Shown here piece after piece: positions 48,319 to 59,505 of a stretch of DNA of 64,000 nt. The stretch is from positions 2,104,168-2,168,167 of the forward strand of contig LT827128.1 in assembly GCA_900170005.1 (NCBI GenBank), in the 5' to 3' direction. The notes beneath the pieces were generated by a model, which worked only from the letters and a program-made list of their open reading frames with translations, did no database searches and was not told where the DNA came from. Positions within the stretch are counted from its first letter, which is position 1. The number at the start of each line of letters is the position of its first letter. The translations under genes were made by a program, and so were the position numbers. This DNA is from Gordonibacter massiliensis (ex Traore et al. 2017). Its GTDB lineage: Bacteria; Actinomycetota; Coriobacteriia; Coriobacteriales; Eggerthellaceae.

Positions 48319-48942
48319 ATGAACGCTGATTATGCAGAGCAGGAGGAAATCTACTCAAGGGCTTTTCGAACGAAGATGGACATCGCCCGCGCGTTCGACA
48401 AGCTCTGCGAGACGCAACCGTTCTCGAAGGTTCGCATCGACGCCATCGCCAAGGAAGCGGGAATCAGCCGCTCGAGCTTCTATTACCACTTCGACGATCG
48501 AAACGCCGTCGTGCAATGGCTTTCACTGTACTTCTACGCCAGCGGCATCGACCAGACCGGTCGCACGCTCACCTGGTTCGAAGGGCACATGAACACCACG
48601 AACGGGTTCCGGCGGTTCCGCACGCTGTTCATAAGCGCCGCCGACAGCAGCGAATACGGTGCCGGGGGCCCGTTCTTCATGCGCCACCGACAGGACAACC
48701 TCGCCGAGACGATCACCGAGTACCGGCACCTCGAGCTCACCGATCGACTGAAGTTCCAGATCGAAGCTCTCCCCCATGCCGAAAAAGTCATGACCGACAA
48801 CTTCGAGCGCGGCTGCTATCGCTACACGCTCAAGGAGTTCTGCGAGCTGTTGGTGAGCTTGGTTCCGAAAGACCTTTACGAGGCGCTGGAAACCCCTTTG
48901 ACGAGAACGGCGAACAAAGGGGATTTCTTCCGAAGCATCTGA
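48319..48942 (+). CDS. TetR-family regulator, paralogue 2
   Basis: A 207-residue protein with the helix-turn-helix KMDIARAFDKLCETQPFSKV, then IDAIAKEAGISRSSFYYHFD. The ligand/dimer domain shares DQTGRTLTWFEGH, EYGAGGPFFMRHRQDNLAET and LKEFCELLVSLVPK with the TetR at 32912, so the two arose by duplication. I place the start at ATG 48319, after GGGGGA; an in-frame ATG at 48295 has no ribosome site. It is expected to repress the module 3 MFS/ribbon genes or the enzyme operon until the inducer binds. Confidence 0.87.
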   Translation: MNADYAEQEEIYSRAFRTKMDIARAFDKLCETQPFSKVRIDAIAKEAGISRSSFYYHFDDRNAVVQWLSLYFYASGIDQTGRTLTWFEGHMNTTNGFRRFRTLFISAADSSEYGAGGPFFMRHRQDNLAETITEYRHLELTDRLKFQIEALPHAEKVMTDNFERGCYRYTLKEFCELLVSLVPKDLYEALETPLTRTANKGDFFRSI

Positions 48943-48952
48943 GCTTGCCCGC

Positions 48953-49585
48953 CTACCGCCTCGGCAGCGCCTTCCGCACGGCTCGGGCGGTGAGCACGCC
49001 GGCGACCAGTTTCACGCCGTCGACGACGAGGAACGGCGCGACCGCCGTGGCGAACGCGGCCTCGGGCCCGAGGCCCGCCACGCCCATGAGCTGGATCCAG
49101 CCGCACACGTACATCACCAGCAGAAACAAGAAACCAGCCACGACGTCGACAGCAAGCGCACGACGCTTTACCCTGCCGCCTCTCGCAACGCCGTCGCCCG
49201 TTTCGCCCTCGTTCGCCGCACCGCGCCGCAGCCGCATATCCGCAAGCCGGAGGAACGCCAGCGCCACGACGGCCCCCAGCAAGAATCCCCACAGAAAACC
49301 GCCCGTCGGGCCGGCCAGCACGCCTATGCCGCCGCGCATGGACGAGAACACGGGCAGCCCCACGGCGCCGATGACCAAATACCCTCCGATGGCCGCAAGA
49401 CATTCGCCCGGCGTCAACACCAGCAGCGCGAACACCATCACGAACGTCTGCAGCGTGAACGGCACCGGCCCGAACGGCACCGACACCCACGCCGACACCG
49501 CCATGAGCGCGATGGACAGCCCCACGAACGCCACCGAGCGCGTGCGGACGCGCGACGCGCCCTTCAACTCCTTTGCCTGTTCCAT
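48953..49585 (-). CDS. bioY: Biotin transporter substrate-binding component BioY
   Basis: A 210-residue membrane protein with about six helices. Family motifs are present: VSVPFGPVPFTLQTFVM, GYLVIGAVGLPVF, SSMRGGIGVLAGPTGGFLWG and the late PFLVVDGVKLVAGVL. BioY is the S-component that binds biotin, alone or with an energy-coupling (ECF) module; no EcfA/T genes are in the window. A loop at about residues 115-140 is longer and more charged than usual. ATG 49585 follows GAAGGAG. birA lies 2 kb away, consistent with reliance on imported biotin. It is convergent with the TetR gene, 10 bases apart. Confidence 0.95.
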   Translation of the reverse strand: MEQAKELKGASRVRTRSVAFVGLSIALMAVSAWVSVPFGPVPFTLQTFVMVFALLVLTPGECLAAIGGYLVIGAVGLPVFSSMRGGIGVLAGPTGGFLWGFLLGAVVALAFLRLADMRLRRGAANEGETGDGVARGGRVKRRALAVDVVAGFLFLLVMYVCGWIQLMGVAGLGPEAAFATAVAPFLVVDGVKLVAGVLTARAVRKALPRR

Positions 49586-49697
49586 GGTTCGAATCTCCTT
49601 CTCGGACGCATGCGCCGATACGCTTTTGCTTGTCGTTCACCAGCCTAGCGCATGGCACGGCACCGCGTCTCCCGAGAAGACCGCAGAGGGTGACAAC

Positions 49698-49725
49698 GCG
49701 AAGGCGGCTCGCCGGCCGCCTTCGC
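49698..49725 (-). terminator. Hairpin downstream of the MATE gene
   Basis: Perfect 11-bp stem GCGAAGGCGGC / GCCGCCTTCGC with a 6-base loop, 32 bases beyond the MATE stop on the minus strand. No T run follows. Confidence 0.5.
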
Positions 49726-49756
49726 AGGTTAACTTCGGTTATGAGAAGGTGTGAGG

Positions 49757-51274
49757 CTAGAACTTCGCCTCGATCTCGCCGCGCTCGAGCTTCTTCAGGC
49801 GGCGCATCTCCACGATGATGAAGATGACGGTGGTGAAGATGGACAGGAAGTCCGCGAGCGGCGTGGCGAAGTACAGCGCGTCGAGCCCGGTGAACTGGGA
49901 CATGATCTGCGGCAGCACCTCGGGAAGCGCGAACAGCAGCGGCACGAGGAACAGTATCTGGCGCGTGAGCGACAGCACGATGGACTTGAGCGGCTGCCCC
50001 GTGGCCTGGAAGTAGTTCGACCCCACGATTTGAAAGCCCACGAATGGCAGCATGAAGAGCTGCACCTTGAGCGCGAACACCGTGAAGTCGACGAGACCCG
50101 GGTGCGTGATACCGAACACCCCCACAATGGCCTCGGGGAACAGGTGCACGACGGCCCACATGACCGTACCGAGCACCGTGGCGCCGGCGATGCCGCACCA
50201 CAGCGTCTTGCGCACGCGGCCGATGAGCTTCGCGCCGTAGTTGAAGCCCAGCAGCGGCTGGATGGCCACGGCCACGCCCACGAGCGGCAGCACGGTGAAC
50301 ATGGCGATGCGCTGCACCACGCCGATGGACGCGAGCGCGTCGTCGGCCCCGATGGGGCTGAGCGCGCCGTATTTCACGAGCATGCTGTTGATGACGAAGT
50401 TCACCACCGCCATGCCCGCCTGCACGGCGAAGCTGGCGAACCCGAGCGACAGGATGGTGCCGATGACCTTGAGATGCGGGGTCATGTAGCGGAAATGCAG
50501 CTTGAGCGGCACCTTCTTCGTGAAGATGAAGTACCACAGCACCGACACGCACGAAGCGCCCTGGCCGATGATGGTGGCGAGCGCGCTGCCCTCCACGCCC
50601 CAGCCGAACCGAAGGACGAACAGGTAGTTGAACACCAGCGACACCACCAGGCCTATGAGCATGGTGACGAGCGCGCGGTTGGGCGCGCCGGCCGTGCGGA
50701 TGAAGTTGTTCACGCCCATGCCGATGCACTGGAAGATGAAGCCGAAGCAGATGATCTGCAAAAACGCGTGCGCGTAGGGCCGCACGTCGTCGGTGGCGCT
50801 CGAAAGCGTGAGCAGGCTGTCGATGACGGCCGGGTTCAGCGCCGCGATGCCCACGATAGCCGACACCACCACGCTCAGCAGCACCGTGTTGCCCAGGCTG
50901 ATCTCGGCGTCCACGCGCCGTCCCTCGCCTAGGCGCAAGGCCGCAAGCGCGTTGCCGCCGTTGCCGATGAGCATGGATATGGCCATGAACACGATCATGA
51001 TGGGGTTGGTCACCGTGGCGGCGGACAGGCCGATCTCGCCCATGGCCTGGCCGAGGAAGATGGAGTCGACCACGTTGTAAGCGCCGTTCACCACCATGCC
51101 CAGGATGGCGGGAATGGCGAACTCCGTGATGAGCCGCGGGATGGACGCCGTGCCCATGCGGCTGACCTTGCTGTCGCGCTCGGGGTTCTTCGGGTCTTTG
51201 CCGAGCGGCGCGCCCGTGCTTTCTTCGTTGAGGTCGAGGGGGAGTTTCGCCTTCGTCGCTGCAGCTGCTGCCAT
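49757..51274 (-). CDS. MATE-family efflux transporter
   Basis: A 505-residue membrane protein with twelve helices in two homologous halves. MATE signatures are visible: LITEFAIPAILGMVVNGAYN, VVDSIFLGQAMGEIGLSAAT, GNGGNALAALRLGEGR, and in the second half AIQPLLGFNYGAKL and GSNYFQATGQPLKS. Such proteins export drugs or metabolites using Na+ or H+. The cytoplasmic N-terminus of about 40 residues is charged. ATG 51274 is chosen where the reading becomes MATE-like in length; in-frame ATGs at 51295 and 51388 lack ribosome sites, and the true start is uncertain. It is monocistronic between bioY and birA. Confidence 0.9.
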   Translation of the reverse strand: MAAAAATKAKLPLDLNEESTGAPLGKDPKNPERDSKVSRMGTASIPRLITEFAIPAILGMVVNGAYNVVDSIFLGQAMGEIGLSAATVTNPIMIVFMAISMLIGNGGNALAALRLGEGRRVDAEISLGNTVLLSVVVSAIVGIAALNPAVIDSLLTLSSATDDVRPYAHAFLQIICFGFIFQCIGMGVNNFIRTAGAPNRALVTMLIGLVVSLVFNYLFVLRFGWGVEGSALATIIGQGASCVSVLWYFIFTKKVPLKLHFRYMTPHLKVIGTILSLGFASFAVQAGMAVVNFVINSMLVKYGALSPIGADDALASIGVVQRIAMFTVLPLVGVAVAIQPLLGFNYGAKLIGRVRKTLWCGIAGATVLGTVMWAVVHLFPEAIVGVFGITHPGLVDFTVFALKVQLFMLPFVGFQIVGSNYFQATGQPLKSIVLSLTRQILFLVPLLFALPEVLPQIMSQFTGLDALYFATPLADFLSIFTTVIFIIVEMRRLKKLERGEIEAKF

Positions 51275-51461
51275 GTCTCGAGGTGCCTTTCTCATTTTTG
51301 CGGAACGAGATATTTTACTCGCGCGCACATACTTAGGAGAACACCTTGCGAGCGGATACACAAACCGACCATAGCGAATCGCCGCCAATGGACTGATTCA
51401 AGCGCTAGGCGGCAGAAAGAGCGTGCGAAGGGACGCGAATTTTTTCGATTTCGAGCGAGCC

Positions 51462-52283
51462 TTACACCAGATGGGCCTCGCCGGAGGCAACCGGCACGAG
51501 AACGCCGTCAAGCGCGCACAGGACCAAGCGACCGAACTCGTCCACTGAGGCAACGACCCCTTGGGCGACCGGCTCTCCGGATCGGTTCACCATGCGCACA
51601 CTGCGTCCGGTGAGGCTGGCGTGCGCAGCGTACTCTTCGACAAGCGGAGCAAAGCCTTCGGACAGCCACGCGCGGTACAGCGGCGCGTAAGCCTGCAGCA
51701 CAGCGTCAGCCACGTCGTCAATGCCGCCTTGGAAGCCCAGTTCGGAAAGGTAGACGGGAACGTTCTTGCCGCCCACCCTCGCATCGTCGCTCGCAGCTGG
51801 CGGCACCACGTTCACGCCGATGCCCACGCACACCCCGCCCGCATGCGCCTCTAACGAGATGCCGCACAGCTTGCGAAAAGCAGCGCCCCCCGCAGGTTGA
51901 CCGGTCGCAGGTTGGGCGGCCGCAGCGTCGGCCGGTTCGGGCGGCCGGCAGGCCAGAGGAACCACCAAGTCGTTGGGCCATTTAACCAGCACGCGATCGG
52001 CAGATTCGGCCGGCAACAGCGCAGCGGCGGTGCGGCGCACGGCCAAGCCGGTCACGAGGCTCAGGGTGGGCAGCACGGCAGCATCCACCTGCGGGCGCAG
52101 CAACAACGACAGATACAAACCGCCTTCGGGGCTCGCCCATGCGCGGCCCTGCCTCCCGTAGCCACCCGTCTGGCGCAGCGCGCGCACGGCCAAGCCCTCG
52201 GGCTCGCCAGCTTCGAGCGCACGCTTCACCTCGTCGTTCGTCGAGGTTGTCTCGTCGAGCTGTCGAAGGCGGAATTCAAGCAT
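51462..52283 (-). CDS. birA: Biotin-[acetyl-CoA-carboxylase] ligase, without DNA-binding domain
   Basis: A 273-residue group I biotin protein ligase. ETTSTNDEVKRALEAGEPEG begins the catalytic domain; the biotinyl-AMP loop is TGGYGRQGRAWASPEGGLY and the substrate segment is VLVKWPNDLVV; GICLE-like LCGISLEAHAGGVCVGIGVNV follows. The C-terminal SH3-like domain holds VVASVDEFGRLVL. There is no N-terminal winged helix, so it does not act as a biotin repressor. An Ala/Pro-rich insertion (RPPEPADAAAAQPATGQPAG) interrupts the catalytic domain after VPLAC. ATG 52283 has GAGGG seven bases upstream. Confidence 0.93.
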   Translation of the reverse strand: MLEFRLRQLDETTSTNDEVKRALEAGEPEGLAVRALRQTGGYGRQGRAWASPEGGLYLSLLLRPQVDAAVLPTLSLVTGLAVRRTAAALLPAESADRVLVKWPNDLVVPLACRPPEPADAAAAQPATGQPAGGAAFRKLCGISLEAHAGGVCVGIGVNVVPPAASDDARVGGKNVPVYLSELGFQGGIDDVADAVLQAYAPLYRAWLSEGFAPLVEEYAAHASLTGRSVRMVNRSGEPVAQGVVASVDEFGRLVLCALDGVLVPVASGEAHLV

Positions 52284-52340
52284 GGGCATTCCCTCTCGCA
52301 AGTTGAACGTGCGACGCCAAGAACATCTTAACAGGTGGAA

Positions 52341-52446
52341 CGTAGGGGCGCTCTCCTGAGCGCCCGCTCGCGCGGAGCGCGAGAACGCGGGCTGCGGCTG
52401 GTTTTCCGGCTTCGCCGGAACGGGCGCTCAGGAGAGCGCCCCTACG
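52341..52446. repeat. MITE-like palindromic element, family A copy 2
   Basis: A 106-bp element with perfect 25-bp terminal inverted repeats (CGTAGGGGCGCTCTCCTGAG... at 52341-52365 and 52422-52446). It is inverted relative to the copy at 17667-17773 and shares its inner part (TTCCGGCTTCGCCGGAA). It fills most of the gap between birA and folP-folK. Confidence 0.8.
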
Positions 52447-52528
52447 AGGGCTTCCGTTGCGGAGGGGGCATCGCATCCCTACCTCCCGTATGAGCGGTTT
52501 TCCCCGCTGCCGCAGAGCCGCACGCGCC

Positions 52529-53836
52529 TTACAGCCGTGTCGCCTTCCCCACCGTCACCTGGTCCGCGGTCACGGGGGTGCCGTCGGCCAGCACGTGGTT
52601 CGGCAGCAGCTCCAACAGCGGCTGCACCACGAAATCGCGCTCGAGGGCGCGCGGGTGTGGCAGCGTGAGCAGGTCGTTGTCCGTCACGTAGAGCTGGTAG
52701 TCGATGATGTCCAAGTCGCAGGTGCGCGGGCCGTTCTCGATCTCGCGCACGCGGCCCAGGCTGTTCTCGATGGCGTGCAGGTAGCCCAAGAGCTCCTTGG
52801 GCGCCAAACCGGTGCGCAGCAGCGCGACGGCGTTTACGAACGTGTCCTGGTCCAGATAGTAGGCCGGCTCGCTCTCGTAGAAGCCGGAGATGTCGATGAT
52901 CTGCGAGTCGGGCAGCGCGCACAGCTCGGTAACGGCTTGGTTCAACAGCGCGATCTTGCCCTCGCGCTCCTCGCCCGGCTCGGCCACGAGCGGCACGTTG
53001 CAGCCCAGGCCCAGCAGCACGTAGGGGCGCAGGTCGGCCAGCGCCTTCACCGTTTCGGCCACGTTGTGCGTGCGCACCACGTTCGCCCCCAGCTCGCAGG
53101 CCATGAGCGCCTCGGCGGCGGACGCGTGGTCGCGCGCGGCCGGTTCGTCGATACGGTAGGCGTAGCCGATGTAGCTCTTGCGCGAGAGCGCCGCCATCAC
53201 GGGGTAGCCCAGCCGTGCGAACTCCTGGAAGTTGCGCACGAGCTCGATGGTCTGCTTCGGCGTCTTGCCGAAGCCGGGACCGGGATCGATGCAGATGCGG
53301 CCCCGCGCGATGCCCGCCTCCTCCAGCACGGCCGCGCGGTCGCGCAGGTAGTCGCGCACGTCGTTCACCACGTCGTCGTACACGGGATCGTCCTGCATGG
53401 TGGCCGGATCGCCCAGCATGTGCATGACCACGAGACCCGCGTCGCAGCCGCGCGCCACCTCCACCATGGCCGGGTCGCGGAAGCCGGACACGTCGTTCAC
53501 GATGGACGCCCCCGCCGCATAAGCGGCGCGGGCCACCTCGGCGTGACGCGTGTCGACGCTTGCGCACATGCCGCGCTCGGCCAGCGCGCGGATCACCGGC
53601 AGCACCCGGTCCAGCTCTTCCTCCACGCTCACGGGCGCGGCGCCCGGACGGGTTGACTCGCCGCCCACGTCCACGATGGCGGCACCCTCCTCTACCATGC
53701 GCTCGGCATGGGCGATCGCGGCTTCGAGCCCTTCGTGCTCGCCGCCGTCGGAGAAGGAATCGGGGGTAACGTTCAAGATGCCCATGACGATGGGCATCTT
53801 GGTGTCGAACTCAAACGAAGCGCAGCGCCAGATCAT
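52529..53836 (-). CDS. folP: FolP-FolK fusion: dihydropteroate synthase and HPPK
   Basis: A 435-residue bifunctional protein. Residues 14-270 are dihydropteroate synthase: MGILNVTPDSFSDGG, DVGGESTRPGA, ASIVNDVSGF, DPGPGFGKT and ALSRKSYIG. Residues about 272-420 are 6-hydroxymethyl-7,8-dihydropterin pyrophosphokinase: LLGLGCNVPLVAEPGEE, SGFYESEPAYYLDQDTFVNA, and the metal site NGPRTCDLDIIDYQL. The two catalyse successive steps of folate synthesis, which supplies THF to the C1 genes earlier in the window. ATG 53836 follows the ftsH stop directly (TAGATG), so translation is coupled. FolB is not fused. Confidence 0.95.
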   Translation of the reverse strand: MIWRCASFEFDTKMPIVMGILNVTPDSFSDGGEHEGLEAAIAHAERMVEEGAAIVDVGGESTRPGAAPVSVEEELDRVLPVIRALAERGMCASVDTRHAEVARAAYAAGASIVNDVSGFRDPAMVEVARGCDAGLVVMHMLGDPATMQDDPVYDDVVNDVRDYLRDRAAVLEEAGIARGRICIDPGPGFGKTPKQTIELVRNFQEFARLGYPVMAALSRKSYIGYAYRIDEPAARDHASAAEALMACELGANVVRTHNVAETVKALADLRPYVLLGLGCNVPLVAEPGEEREGKIALLNQAVTELCALPDSQIIDISGFYESEPAYYLDQDTFVNAVALLRTGLAPKELLGYLHAIENSLGRVREIENGPRTCDLDIIDYQLYVTDNDLLTLPHPRALERDFVVQPLLELLPNHVLADGTPVTADQVTVGKATRL

Positions 53837-56185
<2,349 letters not shown>

Positions 56186-56329
56186 AGAGCCTGACTTTCC
56201 TTCCCGAACGGCCGACCGCGGCTTCAGGCGAGGGGTTCTCACCCACCGCCGTTCGAGCCGCTGCCGCTCGCCTGCCTGCGGACGGAAGGCGCCGTCTGGA
56301 GCGCCTTTCCGTCCGCCGCAGAAACGTCG

Positions 56330-56875
56330 TTAGTAAACCTCCGGCTTCAAAATGCCGATGTAGGGCAGGTTGCGGTAGCGCTCCGCGAAGTCCAGCCCGT
56401 AGCCGACGATGAACTCGTCGGGGCATTCGAACCCGATGTATTTGCAGTCGATCTTCGCCTGAGCGCGCGTCTGCTTGCGCAGCAGCGTGGCCACCTCCAC
56501 CGAGGCGGGATGGCGCGACGCCAGGTTTTTCAGCAAGTACGTCAAGGTGAGGCCGGAGTCGAGGATGTCCTCGGCCACGATGACGTGGCGTCCTTCGATC
56601 TCGGATGTGAGGTCCTTCAGGATGCGCACGACGCCGGAGCTCTTCGCCCCGTTGCCGTACGACGAGATGGCCATGTAGTCCATCTCCACCGGCAGCTCGA
56701 TCTTGCGGGCCAGGTCCGCCATGAAGATGGCCGCCCCGCGCAACACGGAGATGAGCACGATGCCGTTCTCGTCCGCGGTATGGGCGTAGTCGCGTGTGAT
56801 GGCGCGGCCGATCTCGCCCACGCGCTCGGCGATTTCCTCTTCGGTGAACAGTACCTCCGCTATGTCGCTATGCAC
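56330..56875 (-). CDS. hpt: Hypoxanthine phosphoribosyltransferase
   Basis: A 181-residue purine salvage enzyme. Motifs in order are SVLRGAAIFMADLARKI, the SSYGNGAKSSGVVRI flexible loop, and the PRPP site VIVAEDILDSGLTLTYLL; near the C-terminus ECPDEFIVGYGLDFAERYR. It makes IMP and GMP from hypoxanthine or guanine plus PRPP. I choose GTG 56875 (HSDIAEVLFTEEEI) because family members start here and AAGGATGCAGG precedes it; a longer frame from GTG 56932 lacks homology. It is upstream of ftsH. Confidence 0.95.
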   Translation of the reverse strand: MHSDIAEVLFTEEEIAERVGEIGRAITRDYAHTADENGIVLISVLRGAAIFMADLARKIELPVEMDYMAISSYGNGAKSSGVVRILKDLTSEIEGRHVIVAEDILDSGLTLTYLLKNLASRHPASVEVATLLRKQTRAQAKIDCKYIGFECPDEFIVGYGLDFAERYRNLPYIGILKPEVY

Positions 56876-57126
56876 AAGCCTGCATCCTTCGTCGCATCCG
56901 CGCTCCACCGCCCCACGCACCGCGCGCTGCACGGTAGGTGAGCTGCGGCGTCACGCTTACCTTGAATGCGGTTAGTGTACCATTGCGCCCCTCGTAAAAG
57001 GCGACGAGACGGTAACGCCGGGCGAAGGGCCACGATTTTTACATTTGGCGTGGGAACAGGGCGTATAGGTTGAAGGAAACGAGCGCTGGAGAGGCGGGCC
57101 GGAAGCGCCGAGCCGCCTTGCGGGCG

Positions 57127-57819
57127 CTATGCCACAGGCGCCATCAGGTCGGGGAAGTCTTCCCTCAGGCGGCCGACGGGCAGGCCGATGACCGTGTCCA
57201 TCGCGCCCTCGACGCGGTCGACGAAGTCGGCTCCGGCGCCTTGGATGGCGTACGCGCCCGCCTTGTCGAACGACTCGCCCAGCTTCAGGTAGGCGGTGAT
57301 CTCCTCGTCGGTGAGGTCGCGGAACGTCACGGCGGCGCGATCGACGAACGTGCGGAAGCCCACGGAGATCTGCTCCACCTCGGGCGCGGCGACCATCCAC
57401 ACCGACACGGCCGTGAGCACCTCGTGCGTGCGCCCCGACAGACGGCGCAGCATGCGTTTGGCGTCGGAGATGCTCGCCGGCTTGCCGAATATCTCGCCGT
57501 CGAGCACGACCATGGTGTCGGCGCCCAGCACGGCGGCGATGCCCAGATAGTTCTCGGACAGCACCTCCTGCACCACGGCGCCCGCCTTGCGCTCGGCGAG
57601 CTTCTTGGCAGCCTCGGGCGGGTCGGCCAAAAGGTCGGCGTCGAGCGCCTCGTCGACGTCGGACACGCGTACGGCGAAGGCCACGCCCGCGTCCTCGAGC
57701 AGCTGCTTGCGTCGCGGCGAGCCGCTGGCCAGGATGAGGTCGATGACGGGTTGCTCCTGCGCGTCGGCAGCCTGCGCGTTCGACGCGGCCGCCCCGTTGG
57801 TGTTCTGTTCGTTTTCCAT
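57127..57819 (-). CDS. maf: Maf-family nucleoside triphosphate pyrophosphatase
   Basis: A 230-residue protein. The Maf signature LILASGSPRRKQLLEDAGV starts at residue 27, after a Gln/Ala-rich leader; GADTMVVLDGEIFGKPASIS and LSGRTHEVLTAV follow, then AYAIQGAGADFVDRVEGAM. Members hydrolyse dTTP/UTP or modified nucleotides, guarding the nucleotide pool; older work linked them to septum formation. ATG 57819 is the only good start. It is inserted between hpt and tilS, which are adjacent in many genomes. Confidence 0.92.
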   Translation of the reverse strand: MENEQNTNGAAASNAQAADAQEQPVIDLILASGSPRRKQLLEDAGVAFAVRVSDVDEALDADLLADPPEAAKKLAERKAGAVVQEVLSENYLGIAAVLGADTMVVLDGEIFGKPASISDAKRMLRRLSGRTHEVLTAVSVWMVAAPEVEQISVGFRTFVDRAAVTFRDLTDEEITAYLKLGESFDKAGAYAIQGAGADFVDRVEGAMDTVIGLPVGRLREDFPDLMAPVA

Positions 57820-58028
57820 GCCCGATATTGTAGCGCAACCCGACGCACCCCGCGCCGCGATCTCCGCTTACGGCGCGCAGCGGGCATTCGGCCGACGCAG
57901 ACGATGACTGCCGCTCGTCCCCGCCACTCCGAATGCAGTCCAGAGTCGTTCGCGCTCCATTATCCTGAGCGCACGCCGAAGGTGCTCCCACCCCGTCGTA
58001 CCGGACGAAGGCGTTTGGCGCTGATCAG

Positions 58029-59147
58029 CTAGCCCCTCTTGCGGCGGGCGCGGAAGGTGGCCATGGGCTCGATGCGGACGCCGTGCTTGTTGGCGCTGAC
58101 GGCCAGATCTCCCTGGATGTTGGCCACATAGCCGCCGCGCGGGGCGCCGCTGGCATCATAGGCGGCGAGCACGGCCTCCACCGAGGCGGTTTCAACCCGC
58201 GCTTCCGAGCCCAGCATCAGACCCAGCACGCGCACGACCGCGCGGCGCTGCATCGGACGCGGCTCGGCGCCCAGCGCGGGTGCCAGCACGCAGCCTGCGC
58301 CGTGGTCGACGCCCAGGGCCTCGGCTTGCTCCAGCCACGATGCCTGGCGCTCCACCAGGGCCTCGGCCTGCGCTTCCAGCATATCGTCCTCGTCGGCGAC
58401 GAGTTTCATGGTGCGGCACAGCACGTCGAGCAGCTGCGGGTTGCGTTCTTTGGCACGCGGCACGATCTCGTGGCGCACGTAGGCGCGGAAGCGGTCGGTG
58501 TGGGCGTTCGTCGCGTCCTCGCGCCAGAGGTTCCCCTCCGCTTCCACGGCCACCGGCTCGCCCGCCCGCTCGCGTTCGACCAGATAGGAGCGCAGGTCAT
58601 CGCGGCTCACGTCCAACAGCGGCCGGACCACGGGGCCGTTGCGGTAGCGCATGGCGCGGAAGCCGCCCGGCCCCGTGCCCACGATAGAGCGCATGTAGAA
58701 GCTCTCCACGCGGTCGTCGGCCGTGTGCGCCGTGACGATGCGCCCGTCGGCGAGCGGCGCGGCCGCGTGGAGGCACAGGCTCTCGAGCGCCTCGTTGGCC
58801 GCCAGGTAGCGTTCGCGCCTTGCCACGGCCTCCACGTTCTCGCCGGTGCGCGCGGCCTCGCGGGCGATGTCGATCTCGCAGGTGAACAGCGGAATGCCCA
58901 GCAGTTCGGCCAGCTGCGCGACAAAGCGCGCATCGGCGTCGGCATCCTCGCCCCGCAGCTGGTGGTTCACATGCAGCATGGCCAGCTGCCCCAAGTCTCC
59001 GGCCTCGTGCAGTTCGGCAGCCAGGTAGGCGAGCGCCGTGGAGTCCGAACCGCCCGACACCATGAGCAACGCCGGCGTGTCCGGACCTCCCAGCGCCCGT
59101 TCGGCGAGGGCGTCCCTCATGCGGTCGATGACGGAGGTTGCGGACAT
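58029..59147 (-). CDS. tilS: tRNA(Ile)-lysidine synthase
   Basis: A 372-residue N-type ATP pyrophosphatase. The PP-loop SGGSDSTALAYLA begins at residue 31, followed by LHVNHQLRGEDADADARFV, then RRERYL and VTAHTADDRVESFYMRSIVG, and the FR-MRYRNGPVVRPLLDVSR-type segment. It adds lysine to C34 of tRNA-Ile(CAU), an essential step for reading AUA. The C-terminal domain is reduced but recognisable. ATG 59147 has GAAAGGAAG upstream. It is the first gene of the tilS-maf-hpt-ftsH-folPK series. Confidence 0.95.
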   Translation of the reverse strand: MSATSVIDRMRDALAERALGGPDTPALLMVSGGSDSTALAYLAAELHEAGDLGQLAMLHVNHQLRGEDADADARFVAQLAELLGIPLFTCEIDIAREAARTGENVEAVARRERYLAANEALESLCLHAAAPLADGRIVTAHTADDRVESFYMRSIVGTGPGGFRAMRYRNGPVVRPLLDVSRDDLRSYLVERERAGEPVAVEAEGNLWREDATNAHTDRFRAYVRHEIVPRAKERNPQLLDVLCRTMKLVADEDDMLEAQAEALVERQASWLEQAEALGVDHGAGCVLAPALGAEPRPMQRRAVVRVLGLMLGSEARVETASVEAVLAAYDASGAPRGGYVANIQGDLAVSANKHGVRIEPMATFRARRKRG

Positions 59148-59505
59148 GGTCTTCCTTTCGCGAGTTTCGCACGCGGCAAGCGTAACCGCGCTTTCCCGCG
59201 ATTATACGCCACCGCCGCAAAACCGAACCGCCGGAGGAAGGCGCGACTGAGTGGCGGAGCAACCGAGTGATGCCGCGCGGCGCCTGCCGTGACGCTTCCC
59301 GCTGGCGCCGCGCGGGATCCTTCGACTCCGCTCACTACGTTCGCTTCGCTCAGGATGACAGAAGGGCGGAACCTTTGCGCTTCGCTCGCTCAGGACGACA
59401 GCGCGTCGGCTTGAGGAATGCCGATAGCGGTTCGAACCGCCCATTCAGCACCATGCACGGGCATAAGGACGCCTCGCTCTTTTTGGGATGCCCGAAGAGC
59501 GCCCT
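59148..59505. repeat. Intergenic region with family B repeat fragments
   Basis: The gap between tilS and cysK holds a partial family B element: GCCGCGCGGCGCC...GGCGCCGCGCGGGATCC at about 59272-59320, then CTTCGACTCC and, ending at 59360, CGCTTCGCTCAGGATGACA; a second end, CGCTCGCTCAGGACGACA, lies at 59383-59400. GCGGTTCGAACCGC at about 59428-59441 is a perfect palindrome. No gene is seen. Confidence 0.6.

Noticed and set aside
59428-59441. GGTTCGAACC, considered as a tRNA T-arm
   Set aside because: It is a simple palindrome; no acceptor, D or anticodon arms surround it.
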